A stretch of DNA of 5,120 nt from Clostridiaceae bacterium (GTDB taxonomy: Bacteria > Bacillota > Clostridia > Saccharofermentanales > UBA5734). The notes beneath the pieces are model-generated. The model saw nothing but the letters and a program-made list of their open reading frames with translations. It had not been told where the DNA came from and did not search any database. The stretch covers positions 1 through 5,120 of the forward strand of contig JAAYPL010000063.1 in the NCBI GenBank assembly GCA_012519875.1. The letters run 5' to 3'. Positions 1 to 5,070 of this stretch are shown here, piece by piece. The first letter of the stretch is position 1. Every line of letters starts with the position of its first letter. The translations under genes were made by a program, and so were the position numbers.

Positions 1-1
1 G

Positions 2-94
2 GAAATCAAACGCATAGAGATGTGGCTGAATACTTATCCTCGAAAGATTTTGGATTACAGAACACCGTTAGAAGTATACAGGTTGGTTTCTTAA
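2..94 (+). CDS. IS30-family transposase, C-terminal fragment
   Basis: This frame enters at the left edge and ends at TAA 92-94, giving 30 residues. They include MWLNTYPRKILDYRTPLEVY, which resembles the end of the DDE integrase domain of IS30-family transposases (typical form: W-L-N-N-x-P-R-K-x-L-x-Y-x-T-P-x-E-V). The transposase would cut and join the ends of its own element. The catalytic DDE residues, the helix-turn-helix region and the start lie outside the window, so it cannot be said whether the gene is intact. The frame is complete up to its natural stop, so the element is at least not truncated at its 3' end. IS3-type integrases share the Y-x-T-P-x-E-V part, but the preceding L-N-x-x-P-R-K favours IS30. 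The family call is from memory of the motif, not a search. Confidence 0.7.
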   Translation, partial: EIKRIEMWLNTYPRKILDYRTPLEVYRLVS

Positions 95-115
95 CATTGG
101 GCGACACTTAATGTT
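93..115. repeat. Short inverted repeat just past the transposase stop
   Basis: AACATT (93-98) and AATGTT (110-115) are exact inverted copies separated by 11 bases. They begin on the last bases of the transposase stop codon. IS30-type elements usually end a few tens of bases past the transposase stop, so the right terminal inverted repeat should lie in roughly 95-150. The pair could be a small terminator or part of the element's end. The exact IS boundary and any target duplication cannot be fixed without the left end. Confidence 0.3.
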
Positions 116-150
116 GCATTCCGCGCCTTGCTGCGGCTGCTTATCAGCAG

Positions 151-179
151 GTGAAATTATTCGCGTAATTTGATAAAAT
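151..179 (+). promoter_or_regulatory. Promoter for leuS
   Basis: A -35-like GTGAAA (151-156, four of six matches to TTGACA) is followed by a 17-base spacer and TAAAAT (174-179, five of six matches to TATAAT). TG at 171-172, one base before the -10, makes it an extended -10 element. Transcription would start near 186, giving a leader of about 46 bases before leuS. It lies beyond the transposase stop, but whether it is host DNA or part of the IS end cannot be told. Confidence 0.55.
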
Positions 180-192
180 CTATTTTTGAACC

Positions 193-210
193 GCGTGCAT
201 CAAGTCACGC
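193..210 (+). other. Small leader hairpin upstream of the leuS ribosome binding site
   Basis: GCGTG (193-197) can pair perfectly with CACGC (206-210) around an 8-base loop. The ribosome binding site GAGG (219-222) follows 8 bases later, then 9 bases to the ATG at 232. The hairpin sits inside the predicted short leader. It has no following T-run and so is not a terminator. Any effect on leuS translation or mRNA stability is inference. Confidence 0.3.
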
Positions 211-231
211 AATGAAAAGAGGTATCACGGT

Positions 232-2703
232 ATGACCTATTCCGTCAAAATTGACCGCAAATGGCAAAAATACTGGGAAGAAAGCGGGATCAATCATTTT
301 AATCCCGAACATATCGATAAAAAACTTTATGTCCTGGAGATGTTTTCCTACCCATCAGGGGCCAATCTGCATGTCGGCCATTGGTACAACTACGCTCTGT
401 CCGATTCCTGGGCCCGGATGAAAAGGATGCAAGGATACGAGGTTTTCCAGCCGATGGGTTTTGACGCCTTCGGCCTCCCGGCGGAAAACTATGCAATACA
501 AACCGGCATTCACCCCATGGACAGCACCCTCGGCAATATTGAAACCATGAAAAAACAGCTGCACGAGATGGGCGGCATGTTCGACTGGGATGCGGAACTG
601 GCAACCTGCATGCCCGAATATTATCGCTGGAATCAGTGGCTTTTCCTTCAATTATATAAAAACAACCTGGCTTATCGTAAAAATGCGCCGGTCAACTGGT
701 GTCCGAACTGCAATACGGTTCTGGCCAACGAGCAGGTCGTGGACGGCGGCTGCGAACGATGCGGTACTGAGATCAAGCGCCGCAACCTGACGCAATGGTT
801 TTTCAAGATTACCGATTACGCCCAAGAATTGTTAGACTGCCTGCCCAAACTGGACTGGCCGGAAAAAACCAAGAAAATCCAGATCAACTGGATCGGCCGT
901 TCCGAAGGTGCCGAGATCACTTTCGGCACCGAAAAATACGGGCGGCCGATTCTGGATGAATCCGGCAATGAGGTGAATTTAAGCGTCTTTACCACCCGTG
1001 CCGACACGCTGATGGGGGTCACTTATGTTGTGGTGGCACCGGAAAGTCAGTTGTGTGAGTTGCTGACCACCGACGAGCAAGCGGAGGTGGTCGCCGCTTA
1101 CCGCGATCAGGCCAGCAAGGCATCCGACATTGACCGGATGTCGGCAGTGCGTGAAAAAACAGGCGTTTTCACCGGATCTTTCGCCATCCATCCCCTGACC
1201 GGGGAGCGCGTACCGATCTGGGCTGCGGACTATGTCATCGCCGGCTACGGAACCGGCGTGGTCATGGCTGTTCCCGGTCATGACGAACGAGACTTTGAGT
1301 TTGCCCAAAAATTCGATCTGCCGATCGTTCGTGTCATTCGTGGGAAAGACGAAACACCTGATGATCTGCCCTTTGTCGAATACGGAATTTTGACCAACAG
1401 CGGCAAATACAACGGCCTGGACTTTGCCGAGGCGGTCAAGGCCATTATCGCCGACCTGCAGGCCATCGACAAAGGTTCGGCTACAATCACCTACCGTCTG
1501 CGTGATTGGCTGGTTTCCCGCCAACGTTATTGGGGCACGCCTATTCCGATCATTTACTGTGATCATTGCGGCGTCGTACCGGTCCCTGAAGACCAATTAC
1601 CGGTCGAGCTGCCCTACGATGTCGAATTTAAACCGGACGGTGAATCGCCCTCAAAGAAATGCCGCAGTTTCATCGAAACCACCTGTCCGGCCTGTGGCGG
1701 CCCGGCCCGTCGAGATCCCGATACGCTGGATACCTTCGTCTGTTCCTCCTGGTATCAGTTCCGCTTCGTCGACAATAAAAACCGGCAACGGCCTTTCGAT
1801 CGAAAAAAAGTTAATCAGATGTGCCCGGTTGATAAATACATTGGCGGCGCCGAACATGCCGCGATGCATCTTCTGTATGCGCGATTCATTACCAAAGCCC
1901 TGCGCGACCTGGGATACCTGGATTTTGACGAGCCTTTCAGCTCTCTGGTACATCAAGGCACCATTCTCGGGGCCGATGGTCAGAAAATGTCCAAATCACG
2001 CGGGAATACCATCTCACCCGATGATTACATTCAGCAAAACGGTTCGGATGTTTTTCGCATGTATCTTGGTTTCGGCTTTGCTTATACCGACGGGGGACCA
2101 TGGAATGATGATGGCGTCAGGGCCATAGCCAAGTTCATCGGTCGGGTTGAGCGGCTGGTCGAGCAGGTTGCGGTCATGACCGATGAGCCCTTTGAAGGCA
2201 CCGGCGCAGCGGAACGAGAATTACTTTATGCTTTAAACTACGCCATTCGGGCGGTCACCGTCGATGCCGACCGATTCCAGTTCAACACCTCCATCGCACG
2301 CATGATGGAATTGCTGAATGCCATCAGCAAGTATCAGATCGACAGTCAATCGGTCCAACAAGGGCTATTGCGTAAAACCTGCCGCGACCTGATCAGATTG
2401 ATGGCACCCTTTGCGCCACATTTCTGCGAAGAGATGTGGCAGATGCTCGGCCACAGTGATTCTGTTTTCCGCACGTCATGGCCGCAATGGGATCCGGCAG
2501 CACTGGTTCAGGATACGGTTGAAATTGCCGTGCAGGTCAACGGGGCCATTAAATATCGGCTGGAAGTGTCGTCAACCGCCGAACCGGATGAAATCGAAGC
2601 AATCGTCCGTGCCGACAGCCGAACCGAAGCCGCATTGGCCGGGCGTTCCATAGTCAAGGTCATCGTTGTCAAAGGTCGCCTGGTCAATCTGGTCGCCCGC
2701 TGA
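232..2703 (+). CDS. leuS: Leucine--tRNA ligase (LeuRS)
   Basis: Cytoplasmic class Ia synthetase of 823 residues that activates leucine with ATP and loads it onto tRNA-Leu, with a proofreading domain that hydrolyses mischarged tRNA. The length is normal for bacterial LeuRS. The signature HIGH motif is HVGH (47-50). A zinc knuckle follows with CPNC (157-160) and CERC (174-177). The CP1 editing domain spans about 225-420, with the threonine-rich TTRADTL (254-260) and VPGHDERD (347-354), whose Asp354 matches the conserved editing aspartate. VSRQRYWGTPIPI (428-440) is the usual return to the catalytic core. A second Cys pair set is C443/C446 and C485/C488. KMSKS is at 585-589. The anticodon-binding helical domain follows, and the C-terminal domain ends in VIVVKGRLVNLV. 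The start is supported by GAGG at 219-222. It is probably the first gene of an operon with the membrane protein 9 bases downstream. The Pro-to-Ala change in TTRADT is slightly unusual. Confidence 0.98.
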   Translation: MTYSVKIDRKWQKYWEESGINHFNPEHIDKKLYVLEMFSYPSGANLHVGHWYNYALSDSWARMKRMQGYEVFQPMGFDAFGLPAENYAIQTGIHPMDSTLGNIETMKKQLHEMGGMFDWDAELATCMPEYYRWNQWLFLQLYKNNLAYRKNAPVNWCPNCNTVLANEQVVDGGCERCGTEIKRRNLTQWFFKITDYAQELLDCLPKLDWPEKTKKIQINWIGRSEGAEITFGTEKYGRPILDESGNEVNLSVFTTRADTLMGVTYVVVAPESQLCELLTTDEQAEVVAAYRDQASKASDIDRMSAVREKTGVFTGSFAIHPLTGERVPIWAADYVIAGYGTGVVMAVPGHDERDFEFAQKFDLPIVRVIRGKDETPDDLPFVEYGILTNSGKYNGLDFAEAVKAIIADLQAIDKGSATITYRLRDWLVSRQRYWGTPIPIIYCDHCGVVPVPEDQLPVELPYDVEFKPDGESPSKKCRSFIETTCPACGGPARRDPDTLDTFVCSSWYQFRFVDNKNRQRPFDRKKVNQMCPVDKYIGGAEHAAMHLLYARFITKALRDLGYLDFDEPFSSLVHQGTILGADGQKMSKSRGNTISPDDYIQQNGSDVFRMYLGFGFAYTDGGPWNDDGVRAIAKFIGRVERLVEQVAVMTDEPFEGTGAAERELLYALNYAIRAVTVDADRFQFNTSIARMMELLNAISKYQIDSQSVQQGLLRKTCRDLIRLMAPFAPHFCEEMWQMLGHSDSVFRTSWPQWDPAALVQDTVEIAVQVNGAIKYRLEVSSTAEPDEIEAIVRADSRTEAALAGRSIVKVIVVKGRLVNLVAR

Positions 2704-2712
2704 GTAGCTGTA

Positions 2713-3351
2713 ATGTTGTTGCTGTTGGGATTTTTAGCAGGTACCCTCATCGGCCTATTGTTGAAAAGAAAGGTTCGGCCATTATTATTCGAACGCTGGA
2801 CCGGCCTGATGCTGCTTTTACCCACACTTGCTTTGGTCCTTGCGCCGGTGGTTTTGGATCATTTCCATCCCGAACTGCTCTGGACTTCCGACCGCCAGTT
2901 GCTGATCACTTTGTCGGCCCTTCCCATTTTGCTGGCAATGGTACTTATTTTGCTCAATTTCTTGCCAAGCAACAACCAAAGCGTTAATCCGATGCCCAGA
3001 CGCTGGTATCATCGGGTTGCTCTGCTGGTCACAGCCATCGGCCTGCTGGCCAACGCCCTGGTCGTATTGCTCAATCGTGGCTACATGCCGATTCCGGAAA
3101 GTTATCTGGCTGATCTGTCCGATCCGGTTTGGATCGAGGCCGTTCGCAATCAGGCATTGCGCCTAAAACAGCTGATCGGCCCGGAAACCCGACTGCCATG
3201 GCTGGGCCAGATCTGGAAGTGCGATCTGCTCCGGCAACTCGGCTTGACCGATTTCCCTTATCTTAGCCTTGGGCAGATCGTGACCGCATTCGGACTTTTT
3301 CTGATCGGCCTGACTAATTTTGGGGGCAAAAGCGATTCAACTGAAAGCTAA
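2713..3351 (+). CDS. DUF5317-like integral membrane protein
   Basis: A 212-residue hydrophobic protein of unknown function. About five membrane segments can be seen at residues 1-17, 31-49, 62-84, 101-121 and 186-203. Between the fourth and fifth lies a soluble stretch of about 65 residues. NRGYMPIP (121-128), then a Leu-Gly near 164-165 (WLGQI), then YLSLGQIVTAFGLFLIGL (183-200) resembles the DUF5317 pattern: N-G-G-x-M-P-V, L-G-D, and a final S-x-G-D-x-x-x-x-x-G helix. Here the usual Asp after the Ser-x-Gly is Gln188. The gene starts 9 bases after the leuS stop in the same frame and has no recognisable ribosome binding site, so translation probably depends on coupling to leuS; TTG codons just after the ATG are alternative starts. 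No terminator is visible after it. lptE, common after leuS in Proteobacteria, is absent, and this protein has no lipobox. The DUF5317 assignment is from pattern memory; the coding call itself is firm. Confidence 0.85.
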   Translation: MLLLLGFLAGTLIGLLLKRKVRPLLFERWTGLMLLLPTLALVLAPVVLDHFHPELLWTSDRQLLITLSALPILLAMVLILLNFLPSNNQSVNPMPRRWYHRVALLVTAIGLLANALVVLLNRGYMPIPESYLADLSDPVWIEAVRNQALRLKQLIGPETRLPWLGQIWKCDLLRQLGLTDFPYLSLGQIVTAFGLFLIGLTNFGGKSDSTES

Positions 3352-3367
3352 TCCTGCAGCGAGGGAC

Positions 3368-3396
3368 TTGAATCAAAGCCGCTCAGACCATATAGT
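3368..3396 (+). promoter_or_regulatory. Promoter for the acyltransferase-like / DUF1858 unit
   Basis: TTGAAT (3368-3373, four of six matches) and TATAGT (3391-3396, five of six matches) are separated by exactly 17 bases in the gap after the membrane protein gene. Transcription would start near 3403, giving a leader of about 72 bases before the ATG at 3475. Read-through from the leuS unit is also possible because no terminator intervenes. Confidence 0.6.
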
Positions 3397-3406
3397 ATGT
3401 GCATAC
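3395..3406. promoter_or_regulatory. Palindrome at the predicted transcription start, possible operator
   Basis: GTATG-TG-CATAC is a perfect inverted repeat with 5-base arms. It overlaps the end of the TATAGT -10 element and covers the predicted start near 3403, the position where a repressor would block initiation. There is only one copy and no regulator gene is adjacent, so a role as operator is a guess from location and symmetry. Confidence 0.3.
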
Positions 3407-3460
3407 ACGTTGTTTGTTAATTGCACTCCGGACGAGGGAAATCAAGCGCCGGGCCAAACA

Positions 3461-3466
3461 GGGGGA
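3461..3466 (+). promoter_or_regulatory. Ribosome binding site that fixes the start at 3475
   Basis: GGGGGA sits 8 bases before ATG 3475. The same frame is open further upstream to a TTG at 3421, but that codon has no comparable site. The 18 residues it would add (Cys, Gly, Pro and Asn rich) do not look like part of the family, whose members start close to an R-P-D-G-K/R-Y-L motif. The ATG at 3475 is therefore preferred. Confidence 0.75.
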
Positions 3467-3474
3467 ATTCATTT

Positions 3475-4461
3475 ATGTCAAAAAAATCGTTTTTCAGTCG
3501 TCCGGACGGGAAATACTTGCGTGATATTGATCCTTTCATGCGTTTCTTTCCTTTCATGATGAAGGGCCGAAACGATTCGGCGGTCTATTTCAAGCAACAG
3601 GTAGATGTGACCGCCCTGAGGGCGTATATTAACGCCCAAAACCGCGAGGCAGCCAGCGAGAGCGGCGACGGCGTCATGTCGACTCTTTTTTACGGCATTC
3701 TGACCGCCATCATCAAAACCATGATCGAACGGCCGCAGACCAACCGATTTATCATCGGGCACAGAATTTATCAGCGCAATCGCCTCTCCTGTGCTTTTGT
3801 CATCAAAAGCGAGTTCCGGGACAATGCCAACGAAGAGATCGCCATCATGAATTTTGAGCAGGATGATACACTGAAAACCATTTCCGAACGAATGGCTAAA
3901 GAGATCCGCAAGGCCAGAGAAACCTCACGACAGCAGGATAAAGCCCGTCATGGCGCGGTCAATTGGCTGAATCTGTTAATGAAGTTTCCCCGTATCGTTC
4001 TGCGGGGGTTTATGCGGTTCATCAGTTGGCTGGATTACCATGGCTGGCTGCCACGATTTGTCGTTGATGCCGATCCGATGCACACCAGCATTTTTATCTC
4101 CAATCTGGGCAGCTTGAAAATAGACGCACCTTTTCATCATTTGTACGAATGGGGAACCACCTCCTTTTTCGTCACCATCGGCGCCGTTCAAAAGGTTCCG
4201 ATGGTCATGCCCGACGGTACCACGGCTATTCGCGACACGATCAATCTGGCGATTACGGTCGACGAGCGAATCAGCGATGGCTACTACTTTGCCAAAACCG
4301 TCCGACGGGTCAAGTTCCTGATCGAGCATCCCGAAGAGCTCAACAAAAAATCCACGCCCAATCGGGGGTATTACGCCGTTTCTCCGTCCCTTGCGGCACG
4401 GAGCTTCCGTTGCAGGATCGAACGGTATCGTGTACAATCACATAATAATGACCAATTATAA
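3475..4461 (+). CDS. Free-standing 2-oxoacid dehydrogenase E2 / CAT-fold acyltransferase-like protein
   Basis: A 328-residue cytoplasmic protein with the fold of the catalytic domain of dihydrolipoamide acyltransferases and chloramphenicol acetyltransferases. There is no lipoyl domain, no subunit-binding domain and no Ala-Pro linker, so it is not a regular E2. The N-terminus has RPDGKYL (9-15) and a strand-rich VYFKQQVDV (37-45). SNLGSLKID (209-217) matches the E2 S-N-L-G segment, and FFVTIGAV (231-238) matches the strand before the active site. LAITVDERISDGYYFA (258-273) sits where E2 and CAT carry D-H-R-x-x-D-G: Glu264 replaces the catalytic His, while Asp268 and Gly269 remain. Residues 162-195 are a hydrophobic and aromatic stretch not typical of E2. 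Similar free-standing proteins, often labelled E2, occur in clostridia as I recall. Substrate and activity are unknown; the missing His argues against standard acyl transfer. It is co-transcribed with the DUF1858 gene 23 bases downstream. Confidence 0.85.
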   Translation: MSKKSFFSRPDGKYLRDIDPFMRFFPFMMKGRNDSAVYFKQQVDVTALRAYINAQNREAASESGDGVMSTLFYGILTAIIKTMIERPQTNRFIIGHRIYQRNRLSCAFVIKSEFRDNANEEIAIMNFEQDDTLKTISERMAKEIRKARETSRQQDKARHGAVNWLNLLMKFPRIVLRGFMRFISWLDYHGWLPRFVVDADPMHTSIFISNLGSLKIDAPFHHLYEWGTTSFFVTIGAVQKVPMVMPDGTTAIRDTINLAITVDERISDGYYFAKTVRRVKFLIEHPEELNKKSTPNRGYYAVSPSLAARSFRCRIERYRVQSHNNDQL

Positions 4462-4484
4462 CTTGGGTCCTTGGAGGTTTAACA

Positions 4485-4706
4485 ATGAAAATTACCCGTG
4501 ATATGATCATTTCTGAAGTTCTCAATATGGATCGAGGAACCGTGCCGATTTTTTTCAAAAACGGTCTGCATTGCCTCGGCTGTGCCATGGCAACCACCGA
4601 AACCATCGAGGCCGCTTGCGCGGTTCACGGCCTTGACTGCGACAGGCTGATTTCGGAACTCAATACCTTCTTTGAGAGCAAAAATTCTCCGGAAGCCAAC
4701 GCCTGA
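4485..4706 (+). CDS. DUF1858 / hybrid-cluster-associated redox disulfide protein
   Basis: A 73-residue soluble protein. It matches the small family known as DUF1858 or hybrid cluster protein-associated redox disulfide domain: MKITRDMIISEVL at the start, PIFFKNGLHCLGCAMA (21-36) and then ETIEAACAVHGLD (39-51). Cys30 and Cys33 form the C-x-x-C typical of the family. C45 and C52 are two extra cysteines. The family often occurs in anaerobes, near hybrid cluster protein genes or fused to other redox domains; a thiol-disulfide or metal-binding role is proposed from the motif and not proven. The start is clear: GGAGGT at 4473-4478, 6 bases before the ATG. It lies 23 bases after the acyltransferase-like gene and ends 26 bases before a terminator stem, so it is the last gene of that unit. 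No hybrid cluster protein gene is in the window. Confidence 0.9.
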   Translation: MKITRDMIISEVLNMDRGTVPIFFKNGLHCLGCAMATTETIEAACAVHGLDCDRLISELNTFFESKNSPEANA

Positions 4707-4732
4707 ACCATGACAACCTGTTGCAACTTGCC

Positions 4733-4769
4733 CCGCCCTGGAGCATCGCTGACTACAGGGCGGTTTTTT
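4733..4769 (+). terminator. Intrinsic terminator of the two-gene unit
   Basis: CCGCCCTG (4733-4740) pairs perfectly with CAGGGCGG (4756-4763), followed at once by six T. The 15-base loop contains a further possible mini-stem, AGC with GCT. It begins 26 bases after the DUF1858 stop and separates the protein-coding unit from the tRNA promoter. Confidence 0.93.
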
Positions 4770-4786
4770 GTAGGCCGACCGACCGA

Positions 4787-4815
4787 TTGACAAATCATAG
4801 GATGTATCCTAAAAT
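4787..4815 (+). promoter_or_regulatory. tRNA-Thr promoter
   Basis: TTGACA (4787-4792, perfect -35) is followed by a 17-base spacer and TAAAAT (4810-4815, five of six). Transcription would begin near 4822, about 18 bases before the tRNA. The strength fits a stable RNA gene. The spacer and the first two bases of the -10 carry an inverted repeat, TAGGAT-GT-ATCCTA (4798-4811). Confidence 0.85.
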
Positions 4816-4839
4816 GACAAAGCTCATATCCGAAAATTT

Positions 4840-4915
4840 GCCTGTGTAGCTCAGTTGGTAGAGCAGCTGATTTGTAATCAGCAGGTCGGGAGTTCGAGTC
4901 TGTCCACAGGCTCCA
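4840..4915 (+). tRNA. tRNA-Thr, anticodon UGU
   Basis: The cloverleaf can be drawn by eye. The acceptor GCCTGTG (4840-4846) pairs with CACAGGC (4905-4911). The D arm is GCTC (4849-4852) with GAGC (4861-4864). The anticodon arm is GCTGA/TCAGC around TTTGTAA, with TGT at 4873-4875. The T loop is TTCGAGT (4893-4899). The discriminator is T4912 and CCA is encoded at 4913-4915, for 76 bases in all. TGT reads ACA and, with wobble, other Thr codons. The T stem is imperfect: GGGAG (4888-4892) faces CTGTC (4900-4904), giving a G-U pair (4889/4903) and a G-G mismatch (4890/4902, standard positions 51 and 63). It is a single-gene unit with its own promoter and terminator. Confidence 0.96.
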
Positions 4916-4922
4916 TCGCTAT

Positions 4923-4954
4923 AAACCCTGTCGCTTTTAAGTGATAGGGTTTTT
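4923..4954 (+). terminator. Intrinsic terminator after tRNA-Thr
   Basis: AAACCCTGTCGC (4923-4934) can pair with GTGATAGGGTTT (4941-4952) around a TTTTAA loop. The stem contains two G-U pairs, and a run of five T starts at 4950. It begins 7 bases after the encoded CCA end and should define the 3' end of the tRNA precursor. Confidence 0.88.
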
Positions 4955-4986
4955 GCTTTCCTAGGATTATCGTGGCCTTCAAATGC

Positions 4987-5036
4987 TTTTCAAGGATTTT
5001 ATCCCTGTTTTTCATGGATATAATCCTTGATTTTCA
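4987..5036. repeat. Phased 22-base repeats with internal palindromes, possible operator array
   Basis: TTTTCA occurs at 4987, 5009 and 5031, spaced exactly 22 bases. The first two 22-base units agree at 17 of 22 positions by eye. Each contains GGAT-N3-ATCC (4994-5004 and 5016-5026). The third copy keeps only TTTTCA. The two palindromes together also form a larger inverted repeat: TCAAGGATTTTATCC (4990-5004) against GGATATAATCCTTGA (5016-5030), one mismatch, 11-base loop. The right end overlaps the -35 of the promoter at 5027-5055. The 22-base period is about two helical turns, which suits a dimeric regulator binding one face of the DNA. It could instead act as an RNA hairpin, but no T-run follows as a terminator would need. 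Confidence 0.5.
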
Positions 5037-5055
5037 TATTCTTTAGTAATATAAT
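5027..5055 (+). promoter_or_regulatory. Promoter pointing off the right edge
   Basis: TTGATT (5027-5032, four of six) and a perfect TATAAT (5050-5055) are separated by 17 bases. Transcription would start near 5062 and read out of the window. The -35 overlaps the right arm of the palindromic repeat, so the promoter is likely controlled by whatever binds there. Confidence 0.65.
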
Positions 5056-5070
5056 GGTACCAAGTAAAAA

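Noticed and set aside
186..231. T-box or other riboswitch before leuS, suggested by the GAACCGCG at 188-195
   Set aside because: T-box leaders carry a longer stretch like GGTGGNACCGCG, a specifier stem and a terminator. Here only a 5-base-pair hairpin and a leader of about 46 bases are present.
979..1596. A 205-residue open frame on the - strand inside leuS
   Set aside because: It lies wholly within the firmly identified leuS, its protein shows no recognisable domain, and it has the look of a codon-bias shadow.
1424..2128. A 234-residue + strand frame overlapping leuS in another register
   Set aside because: The translation is rich in Arg, Pro and Ser with no family resemblance, and leuS is intact and conserved through this region, so it is a shadow.
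3352..3420. Terminator after the membrane protein gene
   Set aside because: No GC-rich stem followed by T residues could be found, so read-through into the next unit remains possible.
3421..3474. Upstream TTG start extending the CAT-fold protein by 18 residues
   Set aside because: There is no ribosome binding site for TTG 3421, while GGGGGA lies 8 bases before ATG 3475; the extra residues do not look like the family's N-terminus.
3976..4437. A 153-residue frame on the - strand opposite the CAT-fold gene
   Set aside because: There is no recognisable domain and no promoter or ribosome binding site, and the + strand gene has clear family motifs across it.
4895..4960. tRNA 3' end as an integration site for a mobile element
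   Set aside because: No repeat of the tRNA 3' end is seen downstream and no integrase gene is in the window.
4990..5030. The large inverted repeat as a transcription terminator
   Set aside because: It is AT-rich with a mismatch and is not followed by a T-run on either strand; the tRNA already has its own terminator at 4923-4954.
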